A stretch of 64,000 nucleotides of DNA from Annona cherimola (Eukaryota; Streptophyta; Magnoliopsida; Magnoliales; Annonaceae): assembly GCA_030490835.1 (NCBI GenBank), contig CM059972.1:89141137-89205136 (forward strand), in the 5' to 3' direction. Under the pieces are notes generated by a model. The model worked only from the letters and a program-made list of their open reading frames with translations. It was not told where the DNA came from and searched no databases. Position numbers and translations under genes: made by a program. This document shows, piece by piece, positions 24,960 through 37,123 of the stretch (position 1 is its first letter; each line of letters starts with the position of its first letter).

Positions 24960-25241
24960 GGGTTATACACAAAACATGTTAATAAAAAATTTTTAATTAA
25001 AAACTTTTCACTTTTCATAATTATCTTATTTTTTAATTATTTTTTACATTTTCTTATATAAACAACTCTACTTTTTAATCATTTCCACACAAATACCCAC
25101 ACAGACTATCCTATCTATTTTAGCTTTATTCACTTTACACCTCATTATTACCCCTATCATATCACATCATTTTCTATCAACTTGACACTTCTACTTTGAA
25201 AAGTTTTCATCAAAAAGTTTTACCTCCAACCAAACGCACCC
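24960..25241. mobile_element. Tourist-like AT-rich MITE
   Basis: Begins GGGTTATACACAAAACATG (as at 63907 onward) and ends CAAACGCACCC. ATA flanks both ends (24957-24959 and 25242-25244). The first dozen bases of the family terminus appear lost. Confidence 0.65.
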
Positions 25242-25309
25242 ATAGAATTTCTATTTTTTATTTGAAAAATAAATATTAACAATTTTTTAAGCAAAAAAAA
25301 AAAAATTAA

Positions 25310-25602
25310 GGGCATGTTTTTCTGTATATATATATAAATTCTAAATCAAAAAATTTTTAATTTAAAAACTTTTGAACCCGCCACAATTACATAAGTATCC
25401 ATTTTTAATCATTTTTATATAATTACTTATACAGTTAATTTTAATTTTAATTTGAAAAGAAGAAATTTTAACCATTTTTAATCATCCATTCTAATTTTAT
25501 TCTCTTCACTTATTATTAATATTACATAATTTCTTTCCATTTGAAAATTTTCTACAATAAAAAGTTTTTATCCTAAAGTTCTATTACTTTCCAAAAATGC
25601 TC
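25310..25602. mobile_element. MITE related to the Tourist-like family
   Basis: Starts GGGCATGTTTTTCTG after TTAA and ends near CCAAAAATGCTC. The interior follows the same order as the neighbouring MITE but is more diverged. Confidence 0.5.
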
Positions 25603-25629
25603 AATAAATTGATAAGGTATTTTAAATGG

Positions 25630-25925
25630 AAAGTGATTCAGTACATTGGGTGCAAATGCCTATTTATATATACTATATATATATATATATATATATATCT
25701 AAACCATGTGTATCAATTTTTATTATTTTGAAAATTTGTAGATGTTTTAAAATCAGTGGCATTTTAATAATTTTAAATTATTAAAAATGTCACTTATTTT
25801 AAAAAATTCAAAAAATTTAAAAATCTTCAAAAAGGATAAAAATTAATAAACATGTTAAATTCACTTAGATTAACAATTTTATAAAAATAACTTCAAAAAT
25901 ATATTAAAAATGAGTTATATGCAAA
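25630..25925. repeat. AT-rich fold-back hairpin element
   Basis: Near-palindrome centred at about 25779 (CAGTGGCATTTTAATAATTT against AAATTATTAAAAATGTCACT). Arms extend outward through a GTATCAATTTTTATTATTTT block. It includes an (AT)n run at 25672-25699 and begins near TACATTGGGTGCA. Same family as the arms at 25930-26130 and 27115-27370. Confidence 0.5.
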
Positions 25926-25929
25926 ACTC

Positions 25930-26130
25930 GATCAAATGCTCCCGGGAGTATTGAGCCTCAATGCTCCTAGATGCATATATACGATTTTTTTAATTTTTTA
26001 AAACTTTTTTATAAAACAGTTAATCTAAGTGTATTTAACAGTGTATCAATTTTTACTATTTCTGGAGATTTTTAGATATTCTTTTGAATTTTTAAAAATC
26101 AATAACATTTTAATAATTTACACCTTAGAA
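25930..26130. repeat. left arm of a split fold-back element
   Basis: Begins TGCTCCCGGGAGTATTGAGC and continues through GTTAATCTAAGTGTATTTAA to CAATAACATTTTAATAATTT. It is the inverted counterpart of 27115-27370; the viral fragment lies between. Confidence 0.5.
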
Positions 26131-26229
26131 CCCAAAAACAAAAGCATCTAAATTTTCTAAAAAAGAACTAAAATTTAAAAAGACAAAAGAACAGCTAAGA
26201 AACCTCAAAATATAAAAAAGAATAAAAGA

Positions 26230-27125
26230 TTTTGAAAAAATATTAAAGATTGAAGTATGTTTAGACTTTACACTTCCCAAATGCATTTTGGGAAAGAAAA
26301 CAACACAAAATAAGTCTTCCTTATGAACCTAATTTTGATGAAAATAAAATACCTATAAAAGCTACACCCATCCAAATGAATAGAAAAAACACTAGAATAT
26401 TGCAAATGAGAGATAAAAGATTTACTTAGTAAAAAAATTAATTAGATGATAGAAATCACTATGGTTTTATGTAGCTTTTTATGTTCGGAAAAAACTCTGA
26501 AATAGAAAGAGGAAGTTCGATACTAGTAATAAACTATAAACTTCTAAATAAAGCCTTAAAATGGATCAGGTATCCAATGTCAAATAAAAAAGATCTCTTA
26601 CAAAGAACAATGATCGCAACAATCTTCTTAAATTTTGATATGAAATCAGGATTTTGGCAATTCAAAGAAAAAAGAAAAGTATAATATAAAAATAGCATTT
26701 AGAGTTTCATTTGGACAATACAAATGGAACGTAATACCTTTTAGCCCTTAAAAATGCACTATTAGAATTTCAAAAAATTACGAACGCTATTTTAACTCCT
26801 TATACTGAGTTTTCAATAGTATACATTGATGATATACTAATATTTTTAGAAACAATAGAACAACATTTTAAACATTTAAATATTTTTCTTAAAATCAATT
26901 TAAGAAATGGATTGATAATTTCAAAAATTAAATACTTACTTTCCAAACAAAAATTAGATTTTCGGACATAAAATTTACCATAATACAATCATTCCAATCC
27001 AAAATTCACTTGAATTTGGAAACCCAAATCTTTGAGACAAATAAGAGACTTAACTCCAAAGATTCTTAGGAGCAAGAAACTATGTATCAGAGTTTTATCC
27101 AAACCTTGGAACTACGTGTGAACCT
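26230..27125 (+). pseudogene. endogenous pararetrovirus (Caulimoviridae) RT fragment
   Basis: Plus-strand remnant of the polymerase polyprotein of a plant pararetrovirus integrated in the genome. A 67-codon open stretch (26481-26684) and the sequence after it match the caulimovirid reverse-transcriptase domain, including ERGSSILVINYKLLNK, then a frameshift, then YIDDIL (catalytic block, about 26823-26840) and start-of-RNase H motifs to about 27100. The protease-RT linker is recognisable from about 26300. Multiple stops and frameshifts break it; no capsid or movement region is present. It is a fossil with no coding potential. Caulimovirid rather than gypsy assignment rests on the residues around the RT core and is fairly secure. 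Confidence 0.75.
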
Positions 27126-27370
27126 TTATAAAATTACTAAAATGCCACTAATTTTTAAAAATTCAAAAAAAAATCTAAAAATTTCCAAAAATGGTAAAAG
27201 TTGATACACATTTTAAATACACTTAGATTAACATTTGTATAAAAAATTTTAAAAATTAAAAAATGTGGACCTATACACCCCGGGAGCATCTAGATCGGGT
27301 TCTGTTATATGCACCCGGATGCACCAAGCCTAAGTGCACCGGATGCGGAGGATCAAGTTCCTTTTAAAAT
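27115..27370. repeat. right arm of the split fold-back element
   Basis: Inverted relative to 25930-26130: ACACTTAGATTAACA and TACACCCCGGGAGCATCTAG correspond to blocks there. Ends near GCACCCGGATGCACC and TAAGTGCACC. Confidence 0.5.
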
Positions 27371-27774
27371 AGAATTATTTATTAAGATAAAAGCATATTA
27401 ATAAATGTAAATAGTTAGGCTTAATGAAAAAAAGGAACTGTTGAATTATTGAAGAATTGGCTCCTTGAAATTAGTTGATAGATAAATATCTTATAAAAAT
27501 ATCTTTGCACCAAATAGAGTATAGTGTTTATAACAATTTGTACTATTTATTTCTAAATGGAATTTCACGCCGAATGAAATCAATATGCTGAGTGATAATG
27601 TTTATTTATTGCTCATATTATATTTATATTGTGATGTATGAAAAATACAAATTATATTAAAATATCTTATATAAAATACAAAGTAAAAAATAACGATAAA
27701 TAATAAGAATTTATAAAGGCTCATAACCAAGAGAGAAATTTATTTTTCTTTTTGCATCCAATAGGCAAAATAGT
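27371..27774. other. AT-rich spacer, nothing recognised
   Basis: No reading frame, repeat or motif that I can identify. Confidence 0.5.
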
Positions 27775-28030
27775 TTCGGGCGGGGTGCGTGCAGCCTCAG
27801 TGCACTCAGGTGCATTTTACCTATTTTTAAAATTTTTTTTGAAATTTTTTTATAAAATTATTAATCTAAATATATTTAACAAGTGTATTAATTTTACTGT
27901 TTTCGGAGACCTTTAAATATTTAGTTTTGATTTTTTAAAATCAATAATATTTTCATAAATTTTTTTATAAGAAATATTTAAAAAATAATAAAATGCAGCC
28001 AAGAGTACCCAAGCTAAGTGCACCGATGAT
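27775..28030. repeat. single arm of the same fold-back family
   Basis: GCACTCAGGTGCATTTTACC followed by the family order (TTAATCTAAATATATTTAAC, then TTTTAAAATCAATAATATTTT), ending near CTAAGTGCACC. The second arm is reduced. Confidence 0.45.
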
Positions 28031-29470
28031 CCAAGTAGTTTTTAGACCGGCTCAGTGCTTGTTATCTCCGAATCCGCATGGCGTGGCGGCGTTTTTTCAT
28101 GCGCGGAATTTGGGTGGTATGGGCCGCACGTCAGTCTTACAAGCATGAGGGATGGCGAAGGATTTTTATCCTCTGAAAACTGAAAAGTGAAAGGGGTGGT
28201 GGAGATTTTTATCCTGCGGAAAGTGATACTTGAAAAGGATCGTGCCCGTCATGCCGATTCGAGGCATATTCAATTCCAGTTTTATTTTAAAGATTTCATG
28301 AACACTCATGTATCTTATACCCCTTAAATGTCGAGTTCAACGCAACGCTTACATTTGTTAAATGGAGCGAATGCAACAGAACGCAGATTTATCACTTCTT
28401 TCTTTTTACCTTTTATTTTGATTTGAAGTCTTCACCATCTAACTTCATATTTTTTCTATTTCTATTCTTATGTTTTAATTTTTTCCATTTCTTACACAAT
28501 TTACTTCGAAATTCAGATTATGTTTGATAGTTCTAAAAAATTTTACATAAACTTAATATGAAATCATATTATTTCAAATTTATAAATTTAATGTTTCAAC
28601 ATATAACTATTGAATTAGTAAAAACTAATTCACCTATAACAAAGCGTTGTTATATAAAGCAATAAAAAATCCGTTTTCAATTTTAACAAGTTAACAAGCA
28701 TCCCTCATTATAATTCTATTTATAATTTGAACCATTAAGGACTTTCACTCATTTAATCTCCTCAATGCTTGGAAATAACAATTAGGAATCATGTGTATTT
28801 ACTTCCCAGCAAAAATAACTTAAATGGAATTTTGAGATACGATAAAATTGCTAAAATACAGTATGATACCACTCATACCGTGAAAGTACAGATAACATTG
28901 ATATAACTCTTTTTTTTTTAAGAAATCTTGTAGGAAGTATGACTTGAATAAAATACATAAATTCAATAAAAAAATTACATCCAAATAATACTTAAAATCA
29001 ATTACTTAGACATCCACGCACGCAAGAAATAAAAATTAAAACCAATTTAATTGAGAACATAAGTCATTCATCATAAAGAACAAATTTGAGGTTTGATAAA
29101 AACATAAATAAACAACATTTATGCGAAAAACAACCACAAATTTACCATTTTTTGTCTATAATAATATGGTTATCATAAAATAAAGAAGATTATTTTCTAG
29201 CTGTTATTCGTTCACAAGTTCATCCATTGATAATAATGCTGAAATATGAGTTAAATTCATAATGATTCTATTATGTTTTGATTGTATCAAATCAAGACTT
29301 TAAGGTATTAATAAGTGTGATTTTTTTAATAAATAAGCATGATTATTCATCAAAATAAGTGTGATTATTGAGTTCAGCCAAAAAAGAAAAAAATCCTTCA
29401 ATGAAAATTCATCATTTCAAGAATTTTAGCCAATATGTGTCAATGGAAACATTGATAGATGAAATACTAA
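28031..29470. other. intergenic DNA, no gene seen
   Basis: 28060-28260 is locally GC-richer, with a short internal repeat (GATTTTTATCCT twice), but no protein was recognised. The rest is AT-rich. Confidence 0.5.
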
Positions 29471-29746
29471 GGGGATGTTTGGTAATTTGAATTTTGTGGG
29501 AATTGTGGTATGGGGTGGGAGTATAAAATGTAATATTTTGAAAATTATGTAATTGATATGAAATAATAGGGGTAAAGTTGAAATAAATAAGTTTGTTGGA
29601 TAGTATTTGATAGGAAAAATGATTGGAATATAAGGAAAAAGTAAAAAATTATATTGATTAGTTGATTAATGATAGACCTTGGGAACCATGCTCCTACCTC
29701 TTCCCCACCCCATACTTGATTCCCATGCATGTTACCAAACATGCCC
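29471..29746. mobile_element. Tourist-like (PIF/Harbinger) MITE with TAA duplication
   Basis: Terminal inverted repeat GGGGATGTTTGGTAA / TTACCAAACATGCCC, 276 bp, flanked by TAA at 29468-29470 and 29747-29749. Subterminal arms pair too (GTATGGGGTGGGA against TTCCCCACCCCATAC). The 3-bp TAA duplication is the hallmark of PIF/Harbinger MITEs. Confidence 0.75.
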
Positions 29747-30058
29747 TAAGATTCAAGGGCTTAATGAGAAATTTTTGACAACAAATGAATTAATAAAACA
29801 TAAACACTAAAATTTAGCAACCCAATGCATCAATGGAAATGTCAATGGATCAAATAGAAATAAGATAAACTGAGGTAAGAATTTTATGACAAAAGCATCA
29901 ACAAAACATCAACTAATTATAAGGAACTTGTTTAAAATTGTGCAGAGGTATTGACAAATTTTCAAGGACTTGATGAGAGATATCAAAGGAAAGAGTGGCG
30001 TTAATGGAAAAATATTAATGTTAGTAAAATATCACAATAATCCACCATGAATGTGGGC

Positions 30059-30909
30059 TAGGATGTTAATGGTCATGGTCAACCTGTCAACGTACTCAAC
30101 CAATCCATTTATAAATGGGTTTTGATTGAGATTTTTCAATATATGGTTTATGATCAATTAACTTTTTTTAACTATTTAAATAAATAAAATAGATTATAGT
30201 TGAAATTTTATAACTCATCAACCTCTTTAGTAACCTGTTTAACCATTTTAACCTATTTAACCTGTCAACTTATTTACAACTTATTAAGAATGAGTATATA
30301 TCTATTTCCTAAATCTTAAATTTATTTTTCTATTTCTATTTCTATTTTCTATTTTCCATTTTCCTCCCACTACCTAGAATTCTAAAGCGTCTTCCTAATC
30401 CCAAGCTATGACGTCCTCATTGTTGTCCTCGTCATCGCCCAAGAGTTACGCCGATAAGATTTTTCTTGCGTCTTTACCTCTCGTTCCTTTTCTCCTTCTA
30501 TCCTCTCCATTTTCAATTATTTTCCTGTTCATCTTTATTACTATTTTTCTCTCTCTATCATCTCTCTCTCTCTCTCCATTTCACCAACTCACCATTCTTC
30601 TTTATGTTAGCGCATTGAATACACAGCCCTCTCTGAATGAAGATTTGTCCATACAATGTATCTGATTGTTATAGATTAATTTACCATGACAACTACAAAC
30701 AACATAAACTCAACTTTAAATTAGCTTAGTTTTGACTTCTTCGCAATATATATATACACAACCCATTAATAACCGCCAACTCATTTATCAAATAGGTTAT
30801 AAATGGATTATGGTGGAATTTTTTAAATAAATTAGGATTATGATCATTTAAATGTGTTAATATTAGAATTAGGCTTTTATCCATCTAATCCAATACATTA
30901 ACACTTGTA
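30059..30909. mobile_element. possible non-autonomous hAT-like element
   Basis: Ends TAGGATGTTAATG and, inverted, TACAAGTGTTAATG. The possible 8-bp flanks match poorly (5/8). The interior holds an 85-codon CT-rich, low-complexity frame (30408-30665) that I do not call a gene. Confidence 0.3.
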
Positions 30910-31141
30910 ATATGGATACCTGTTTTTTACATCTTAAGTAAATGCTCTCTGACAATCCAAAAATAGGAAAACCATGTATTTCCTATAAATATTTGTTGCA
31001 TTCGATGCAAGAAGGAGACTAAGAAGGCTAACCAATTCAATTTTTCAACCATCGAAGTTATCAATAGCTCACTAAAATATTAAAATAAGCTTTCAAGTGC
31101 TCAATCTTAAAAAGTGTTATAAATTTTCATTATTTTCTTTA

Positions 31142-32226
31142 GGGCTTCTCTCAAATATATCTATTAGATTTTATCTTAATTTTAAATATACTCACTATAT
31201 TTAAATGTTATCCTAATTGTACTCATTCTATCAATGTCCAATGGTAAACTTCCAGACATCTGACAAGTTTTAGGTTTAATTTGTTTAAAATATCTAAAAT
31301 ATCCTTAGAACATGAATAGAAATGCACCATGAAAACACAATGCATGGTGCTCCATTGTTTCCAAACCAAAATTATGATCCTCCTGCTTTCTTCAAAACCC
31401 GATGGCATTGACAATAGCAGATCTGATAACGATTCTTCTCTCATGAATACCCGATGACTTAACCACACAATGGTCAACATGCCACTGCAAATCATCACTG
31501 GTCTCTTCCAAGTCTAGTAGCTTCTTCAATGGTCACGCCCACCATCTTCTTACAATAAAGACTGAAGACTCTACCTTGTTTCGTGCATGACTACTTCAAC
31601 CCAAACTAAGACTAGCTCTTTTTCGCCATTGCCAATAAACCCATTAAGCTCCTTTAAAATTGTGATCACTCGAGCTCACCACTACAAGACAACAAATCGT
31701 AGGAGCGGCCATGGCTAGCTTACGCAGAAGAACCCATCTTGTTTTTTTCCAAGATGAGCCCCAAATCCATCATGGTTTTTATCGATTATGCCCTACGATT
31801 TGAGACATATTTTGAAATGGGATCATTATTCTTCTAGAATTTGGGTATCATATTTGAAATGAGATTATCTTATCTTGATTCTTATTGTACGCAAATTGAA
31901 ATAAGATTATCTCTATGAAATTTGGGTGTAATACATTTTCTTGTTTCCTCCACATTTTTTATTGAAATAAAATTCGTGGCAAAAGCATTGAGTAGTAACT
32001 CAACATGGTTAGGTATAATAGCTACGTCTTAGCAAGGAAGGATAGCAAAGGCATACTCGATTGGATAGTGCAATTGAGCCCTAAATTGATATGGGCATAT
32101 TAGTAAATTCAAATTTCACCCAACGACTATTAATCACTTTCCCTTAGGATAAGATGCAAATATAGCAACTATATTTGGAATTTTGAAATATAGTGATTGT
32201 AACGAGTATATTTGGGATAAATCATT
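31142..32226. mobile_element. non-autonomous MULE-like element with perfect 9-bp duplication
   Basis: Flanked by TTTTCTTTA at 31133-31141 and 32227-32235. Diverged inverted arms of about 90 bp begin GGGCTTCTCTCAAATATATC and, inverted, AATGATTTATCCCAAATATAC. They continue with the ACTCACTATATTT block shared with 10475-19006. The interior (31220-31800) is less AT-rich and may hold captured sequence; a 91-codon minus-strand frame (31498-31223) has no recognisable family. Confidence 0.65.
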
Positions 32227-32232
32227 TTTTCT

Positions 32233-32757
32233 TTAAAAGAAACTACTTTCGTCATGCTTCAAAGAATATACATCAAAGTATGATATTTTTCTTATTAAAT
32301 TTTATTTGTTGTGTTCCCCAGATTGGAGGTAGAAATTAAGACTAAGAAGAGCAAAATAAGGGTTCTAGGTGAGTGGAATCCCACACTTTTGATATGTTGT
32401 ATTGATGTCTCTTAGGGCTAAAATTTAGAAGAAAGCTGGTATTCTAAGGTTGTAACCTCTTTGAGGTTAGTAGAATTTAAGACACAAAGATTGCAACCTT
32501 TTAAAAGAAACTACTTTTGTTATGCTTCAAAGAATACATATCAAAGTGTAATATTTTCTTTATTAAATTTTTTCGTTGTGTTCCTTGGATTGTTGATAGA
32601 AATCAAGTCTAAATAAAGCAAACTAACGGTTCTAGGAGTGTGGAATCACACACTATTTTACTATGTTGTATTGGCGTCTCTTAGCACTAAAATTTAGAAG
32701 ATAGTTGGTATTCTAAGGATATAACCTCTTTAAAGTTAGTAAAATTTAAGGCACAAA
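32233..32757. repeat. 268-bp tandem duplication
   Basis: Unit 1 (32233-32500) and unit 2 (32501-32757) both begin TTAAAAGAAACTACTTT and share GGTTCTAGG, the TGTTGTATTG block and GCTAAAATTTAGAAG-type blocks, at roughly 85-90% by eye. No coding capacity. The left end coincides with the right target duplication of the preceding element. Confidence 0.65.
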
Positions 32758-32984
32758 AGGCGTATGCTTAAAATAATGAAATGGAGTGGTAGATCAGAAT
32801 CACTATATATCATATTTGCTTATAAGATTTGGTTATTTACTCTCATATGTTTGAGCATTCTTTGACTCACTAGTCTTTAGAAAGAAGATATTTATTTTGA
32901 GGTTTAAGCGAGTGGATAAATTTAAATAACTCAATTCACCTTTCTCTTCTTGGGTTAAGTTATTAAGACTAATAAAACAAGGGG

Positions 32985-33300
32985 AGTGATTCAATGAACT
33001 CAGGCAAAAAACCCATTTGAAAATTTTTTAATAAAACATTGATCTAAGTGTATTTAATTTATAAGCCAAGTTTTACTAATTTTGAAAATATGTATATATA
33101 TTATTTTCGAGAAATAAGGGTATTTTATCCTTTAAAAATAATTAAACCCTCTTTTTTAAATCAAAGAAATATATATTTTCAAAGACGATTAAACCTAATA
33201 CATATGTTACACACACCTAAATTAATATTTTTACAAAAAATTAAATGGGTTTTTTTCTCGGGGATAATAAAATTTCAATTTACCTGAGTACATTGAATCG
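32985..33300. repeat. AT-rich fold-back hairpin element
   Basis: Arms of about 140 bp: outer GATTCAATGAACTCAGG against CCTGAGTACATTGAATC, then TTGATCTAAGTGTATTTAA against CACCTAAATTAATATTT. The centre is near 33145. It resembles the family at 25630-25925. Confidence 0.55.
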
Positions 33301-33812
33301 CTTCCAAATAAACAACACTTTTTACTTGAGAATAGAATATAATGGTACTCTTACATATTACAGTGTAAAAAGTTAAGGACATGTTATAGAGTAACAAGTT
33401 AAGGGAAAAAAAAAGAGAAATAAAGAGTTGTAAAAAAAAAGAACGAGGCGTTTCTATCTTTATGAGAAAGACCATTGTCTACTACATCATCTTTTATAGT
33501 TGCAATATACAAAATATAATTTAATTAATAACTAAGAAGATGAAAACAAGCTTTTCATTCTGATTTTAAGTAAAGGAGTTAGGGATTGAACTAAATAAGT
33601 TATTTTTTTCTATAATGGGTTTCTTATCATCTTAAAAATGTCTATTTTTGGTATTAATCTTATCCAATCTTGAGCATAAATTAAACTTTCCACTAGTATT
33701 GGAGAAAAAAGAACTTCAATATAGATCAAGCACATGTTCATCAATACTAAAACTTAATTTTTAGGTTACAACAAACATTAGAATGATTAAAAAAATCATC
33801 CGTCATATAGTA

Positions 33813-35560
33813 CTATATATTTTCTAAGATATTAAAGCCATCATTCTTTACTATTAGGTTCTCTTTTAAATTATGACTACTCTCTATTTTCTCATTTTTT
33901 GTCTCATCCACAACTAAAAATTTTAAAAATGCTACTCTTAAAGGCCATTTCATCTTTATTTGTAGTTGAGATTCTTTAACTTTTATTTTATTTGTCATAA
34001 TTTCTCTAACCTTTTCAATGTTGTAGATCTTTGAATAACAAATTTTTAAAATTTTCATCTTATATCTTAGATCTAAAATATTTGCAATCACCAACTATAT
34101 GTTTATGTTGTCAAAGCTATCACGGTACTAATCAAAATTTTCTTCATTTATGTAGATGTCTTTAAAGACTAAATCTTCCTTTTCAGAAAAAGAAATAACA
34201 ACATTTTAATTTTTTAAAAGAGTAACTTATGAAGTCACCAGCAATTTATTTGTAACATAATAAAAGTATTCCAAAAAAGAATATGGAGCTTTATTAACTC
34301 TTCAATAACTATTAGTAGAATTATTTTCTTAAGCAAATGCAGCTTCATATGACACCAATCACTTAAAAACTTTTTGAAATTTCAATGCCCTTTTCAATAG
34401 TGAATAAGTAGAGTCCTATCTTATTTTTACATCTATTCATACCCTAGTACTGAAATTATTTTTTTCTTCTGATAATATACTTTAAAATTATGTTTTCTCT
34501 TTAGAAAGCCTCTTCCAAATCTAACAAATTTTCAAATTTTGATTATTTTCTGTTAATTTTATTTATCTTATCTTGCGCAATCAAGTTAACAATATGAACA
34601 ACACAATATAATTAAAATATTCATCCTAAACTTTCAAAAATCATCTTTTCACTAACTTTTTTTTTCTAAATTTTCTATAGCAACATCATTTGCGGATGTA
34701 TTATCTTTAGTCAAAGCAATGATTTTATTCAACCTCCAACCTTAAACAATCCTTACATGCTTGCACAGTAGCACATTAGCATGTGGAGTTGAAAGCATAA
34801 ACTGTTAAACATTTTCTTTTGTAGCTTCTATTGGTTATCAATGTCATGCATAATGAGGCTCATGTTAAAAAATCTAGAAGTTTGTTGTCAAGCACACCTA
34901 CCACATTTTATTTTCAATCGTCTTTGATTTTTTCTTTTCAGCTTCATAAATTCTAATGCAATCATTAACAACTATTGGTTCAGTAACAATTTAAACTATG
35001 GCTATGACATATTAATCCATCTCTTTAATCCCTCATGCTCTACAATCTTAAGAAATTCTATATCTATAGTGATTAATTCAATTAGTTTTTCTTGCATTTA
35101 GATTGATAAAATTCCCACATAGTATTAAATCTAACTTCATTAGAATTAGATTGTGCTAAAAAGGATGTCAATAACTTTTGCTTTTCAACTTGCCCATGGA
35201 AAAGCTTTGCATTTATGTATGAAGATGCCTTGAAAGGAAATTAGTAAAATATTTGCTAAGACATTGGAAGTCCTTTTGTGAGAATTACATGTTCTAGTTG
35301 GTTCCTTTTTCCATCTTTCTTTATGCTTTTGGTGAAATACTTTCAAAACTAGAAGTGGTTTTGTAATAGTTATCTATCTGGTTATCATTATCCTTATTGA
35401 TTTAATGGCAATAAGAGTAACATTCTTCTCATGTACATCCACCAATTCCATTGCAACCCCTTTCTTTAATCTATATTCTTTACATTTGTATTGACATTCA
35501 CTTCTTTCATATTGAATTTACTTTGTTATCTTCTGTCTCATCTTATGCAATTCCTAAAAA
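33813..35560 (-). pseudogene. decayed hAT-family transposase
   Basis: The C-terminal part is a 93-codon open stretch (34094-33813) beginning MVIANILDLRYKMKILKICY, the conserved block of plant hAT (RICESLEEPER-like) transposases that follows the catalytic region, then EKVREIMTNK. Upstream on the minus strand the frame is repeatedly broken. Pieces such as the S-T-R-W-D/N-S-T-Y block (near 34420-34380) and the His/Cys region near 34830-34700 fit hAT order. The dimerisation domain beyond 33813 and terminal repeats were not found. Confidence 0.6.
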
Positions 35561-35644
35561 TAGTACCAATATAAGTAATAAAAATTATTAGATTCACAAT
35601 GGATGCTTTTAGCATTTAGGAAAAGAAAATTTTCTCTCTATTTT

Positions 35645-35835
35645 TACACATACTTTTCTATATAATGTGACTTCTTAACTACTTAATCATATTACTTTTT
35701 AATCATTTTTTTTTCTTTATGCAACTAATATATCTATTTCAACTTTATTTCATTGATTAATCATTACCTTTTTCATATTACATTAATTTCTTCTTTTTCC
35801 AAACTGTTTCTCCAGAATTTTTCTTTATTTTTTCT
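35645..35835. mobile_element. fragment of the Tourist-like AT-rich MITE family
   Basis: Contains the family order TTTTTAATCATT, CTATTTCAACTTTATT, CATATTACATTAATTT. Both ends are worn. Confidence 0.35.
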
Positions 35836-36860
35836 CAAATGCCAAATGTATAAAATGTAAACATATTGTCAAAGCCATATAATGAACTAAAAATCAAAGC
35901 ATGCTAAAAGCAGAAACAATGATAAAACTAAAAAAAATAAAATTTTAAGCTCGTAACAAGGTAAGTTGAAGAAGTTTAAAGAGGAAGAAGATAAAAAAAC
36001 ACTTTTGTAACAGGAGAGTGAAAAGTTTAGCAAGAACGCTAGTTAAAAATACTGAAATGATGCCAATTTATCTTGTCATGGCTAGCTTGCGAAAAATGGT
36101 GCTAAATCTAGATAAACGTGGCTAGTTGGTCATAAACAACTAAAATGTTAAAAATTGAGGATGATGATACCAATGGAGATTGATGATTAAGATGATAATG
36201 ATAATGACTTATTGGCTAAAAATAGCTGAAAATGATGTTAGGGCTAAGATATGCAAACTACATGGATACATTTATAATTTTAAAAATTAAGTAGATATTT
36301 AATTTTTACAAATATGCTCAGGTCGTTTATATATATTAAGAAGCATAACAGGTACATTTTCCATTGTGGTCAAACTTTAATCCATTTTGTCGTTGTTATA
36401 AAACTCAGCTAAAAAGTACATATTCATGCATTTGAGACAAACATGAGCAAATCCCCCCTTCCCAATTCATGCCAATCCAGGAAACAACACGAGATTTCAA
36501 AATTTCGAGCCGTCCAAAAGTACCGAAGTCCGAAGTATTCAGAAAAAAAATTCTTTTCGGAACCAGCACTTCGAATACGACATTACTGCCACATTTTTTA
36601 GGGGATGCAAATTGTAATTGCAGCATTCTCATTTTCCTAAAGATAGAATACAAAAATAAAGGCCTTGAATCTCCCCCACAAGCATTATTTTCATATCCGT
36701 TCTGCTTCGTTGGCTTACTGGGTCTGTACTCTGCAATGCAGTCTGCAGGCGTAAAGATTAGCAATCCAGCGTAAGAAGACTGCTGCTCCTCCGGAGTATA
36801 AAATGGGTCAGACGGAGACGGCTACTCCCATCCCTCCATTCGAAACGCGGACCGGATAAC
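35836..36860. other. region upstream of the F-box gene
   Basis: 36240-36330 resembles one arm of the MULE-like family (GATACATTTATAATTTT, then CAAATATGCTC). From about 36770 base composition turns GC-rich toward the promoter. Overlapping frames at 36405-36774 have no recognisable similarity. Confidence 0.4.
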
Positions 36861-37045
36861 CCACGTGGCACGCAATCATCACCATTCCCAAAGCCGACGT
36901 TCCCCCCACGACTCCATCTCTCAATCAGGACTCACCACGCGTCCTCAGATCAGGACACGTGGCGTGTCAGTAGGCACCGAGCATCCGGCTCGATCGCGTC
37001 CTCGGAGTGGGACACGTGTAAGACGTTTGCACCCCACTATAAATA
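36861..37045 (+). promoter_or_regulatory. ABRE/G-box cluster and TATA box of the F-box gene
   Basis: Three ACGTG core sites: CCACGTGG (36861-36868), GACACGTGGC (36954-36963, the classical ABA-responsive form) and GACACGTGTA (37011-37020). TATAAATA follows at 37038-37045, about 92 bp before the start codon. Such clustered ABREs are expected to bind bZIP factors of the ABF/AREB group. This fits the reported ABA-responsiveness of Arabidopsis EDL3, but function here is inferred. Confidence 0.7.
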
Positions 37046-37060
37046 CCTAGCAAAGCACCC

Positions 37061-37123
37061 ATGCCCATTTCGATCCTGTCGGAAAAGGAGAAAAAAATCC
37101 TAATCCTCCCACAGCTGCAATAA
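37061..37123 (+). other. possible short upstream reading frame
   Basis: ATG at 37061 opens a 20-codon frame ending TAA at 37121-37123, 13 bp before the main ATG. It starts only 23 bp downstream of the TATA box, so it may lie outside the transcript. Confidence 0.25.

Noticed and set aside
26481..26684. Gypsy retrotransposon as source of the RT fragment
   Set aside because: Residues around the RT core and the linker before it fit caulimovirids better; no gypsy LTR or integrase nearby.
30408..30665. 85-codon hydrophobic, Ser/Leu-rich frame
   Set aside because: Composition follows a TCTC-rich simple sequence; no family, within a probable transposon.
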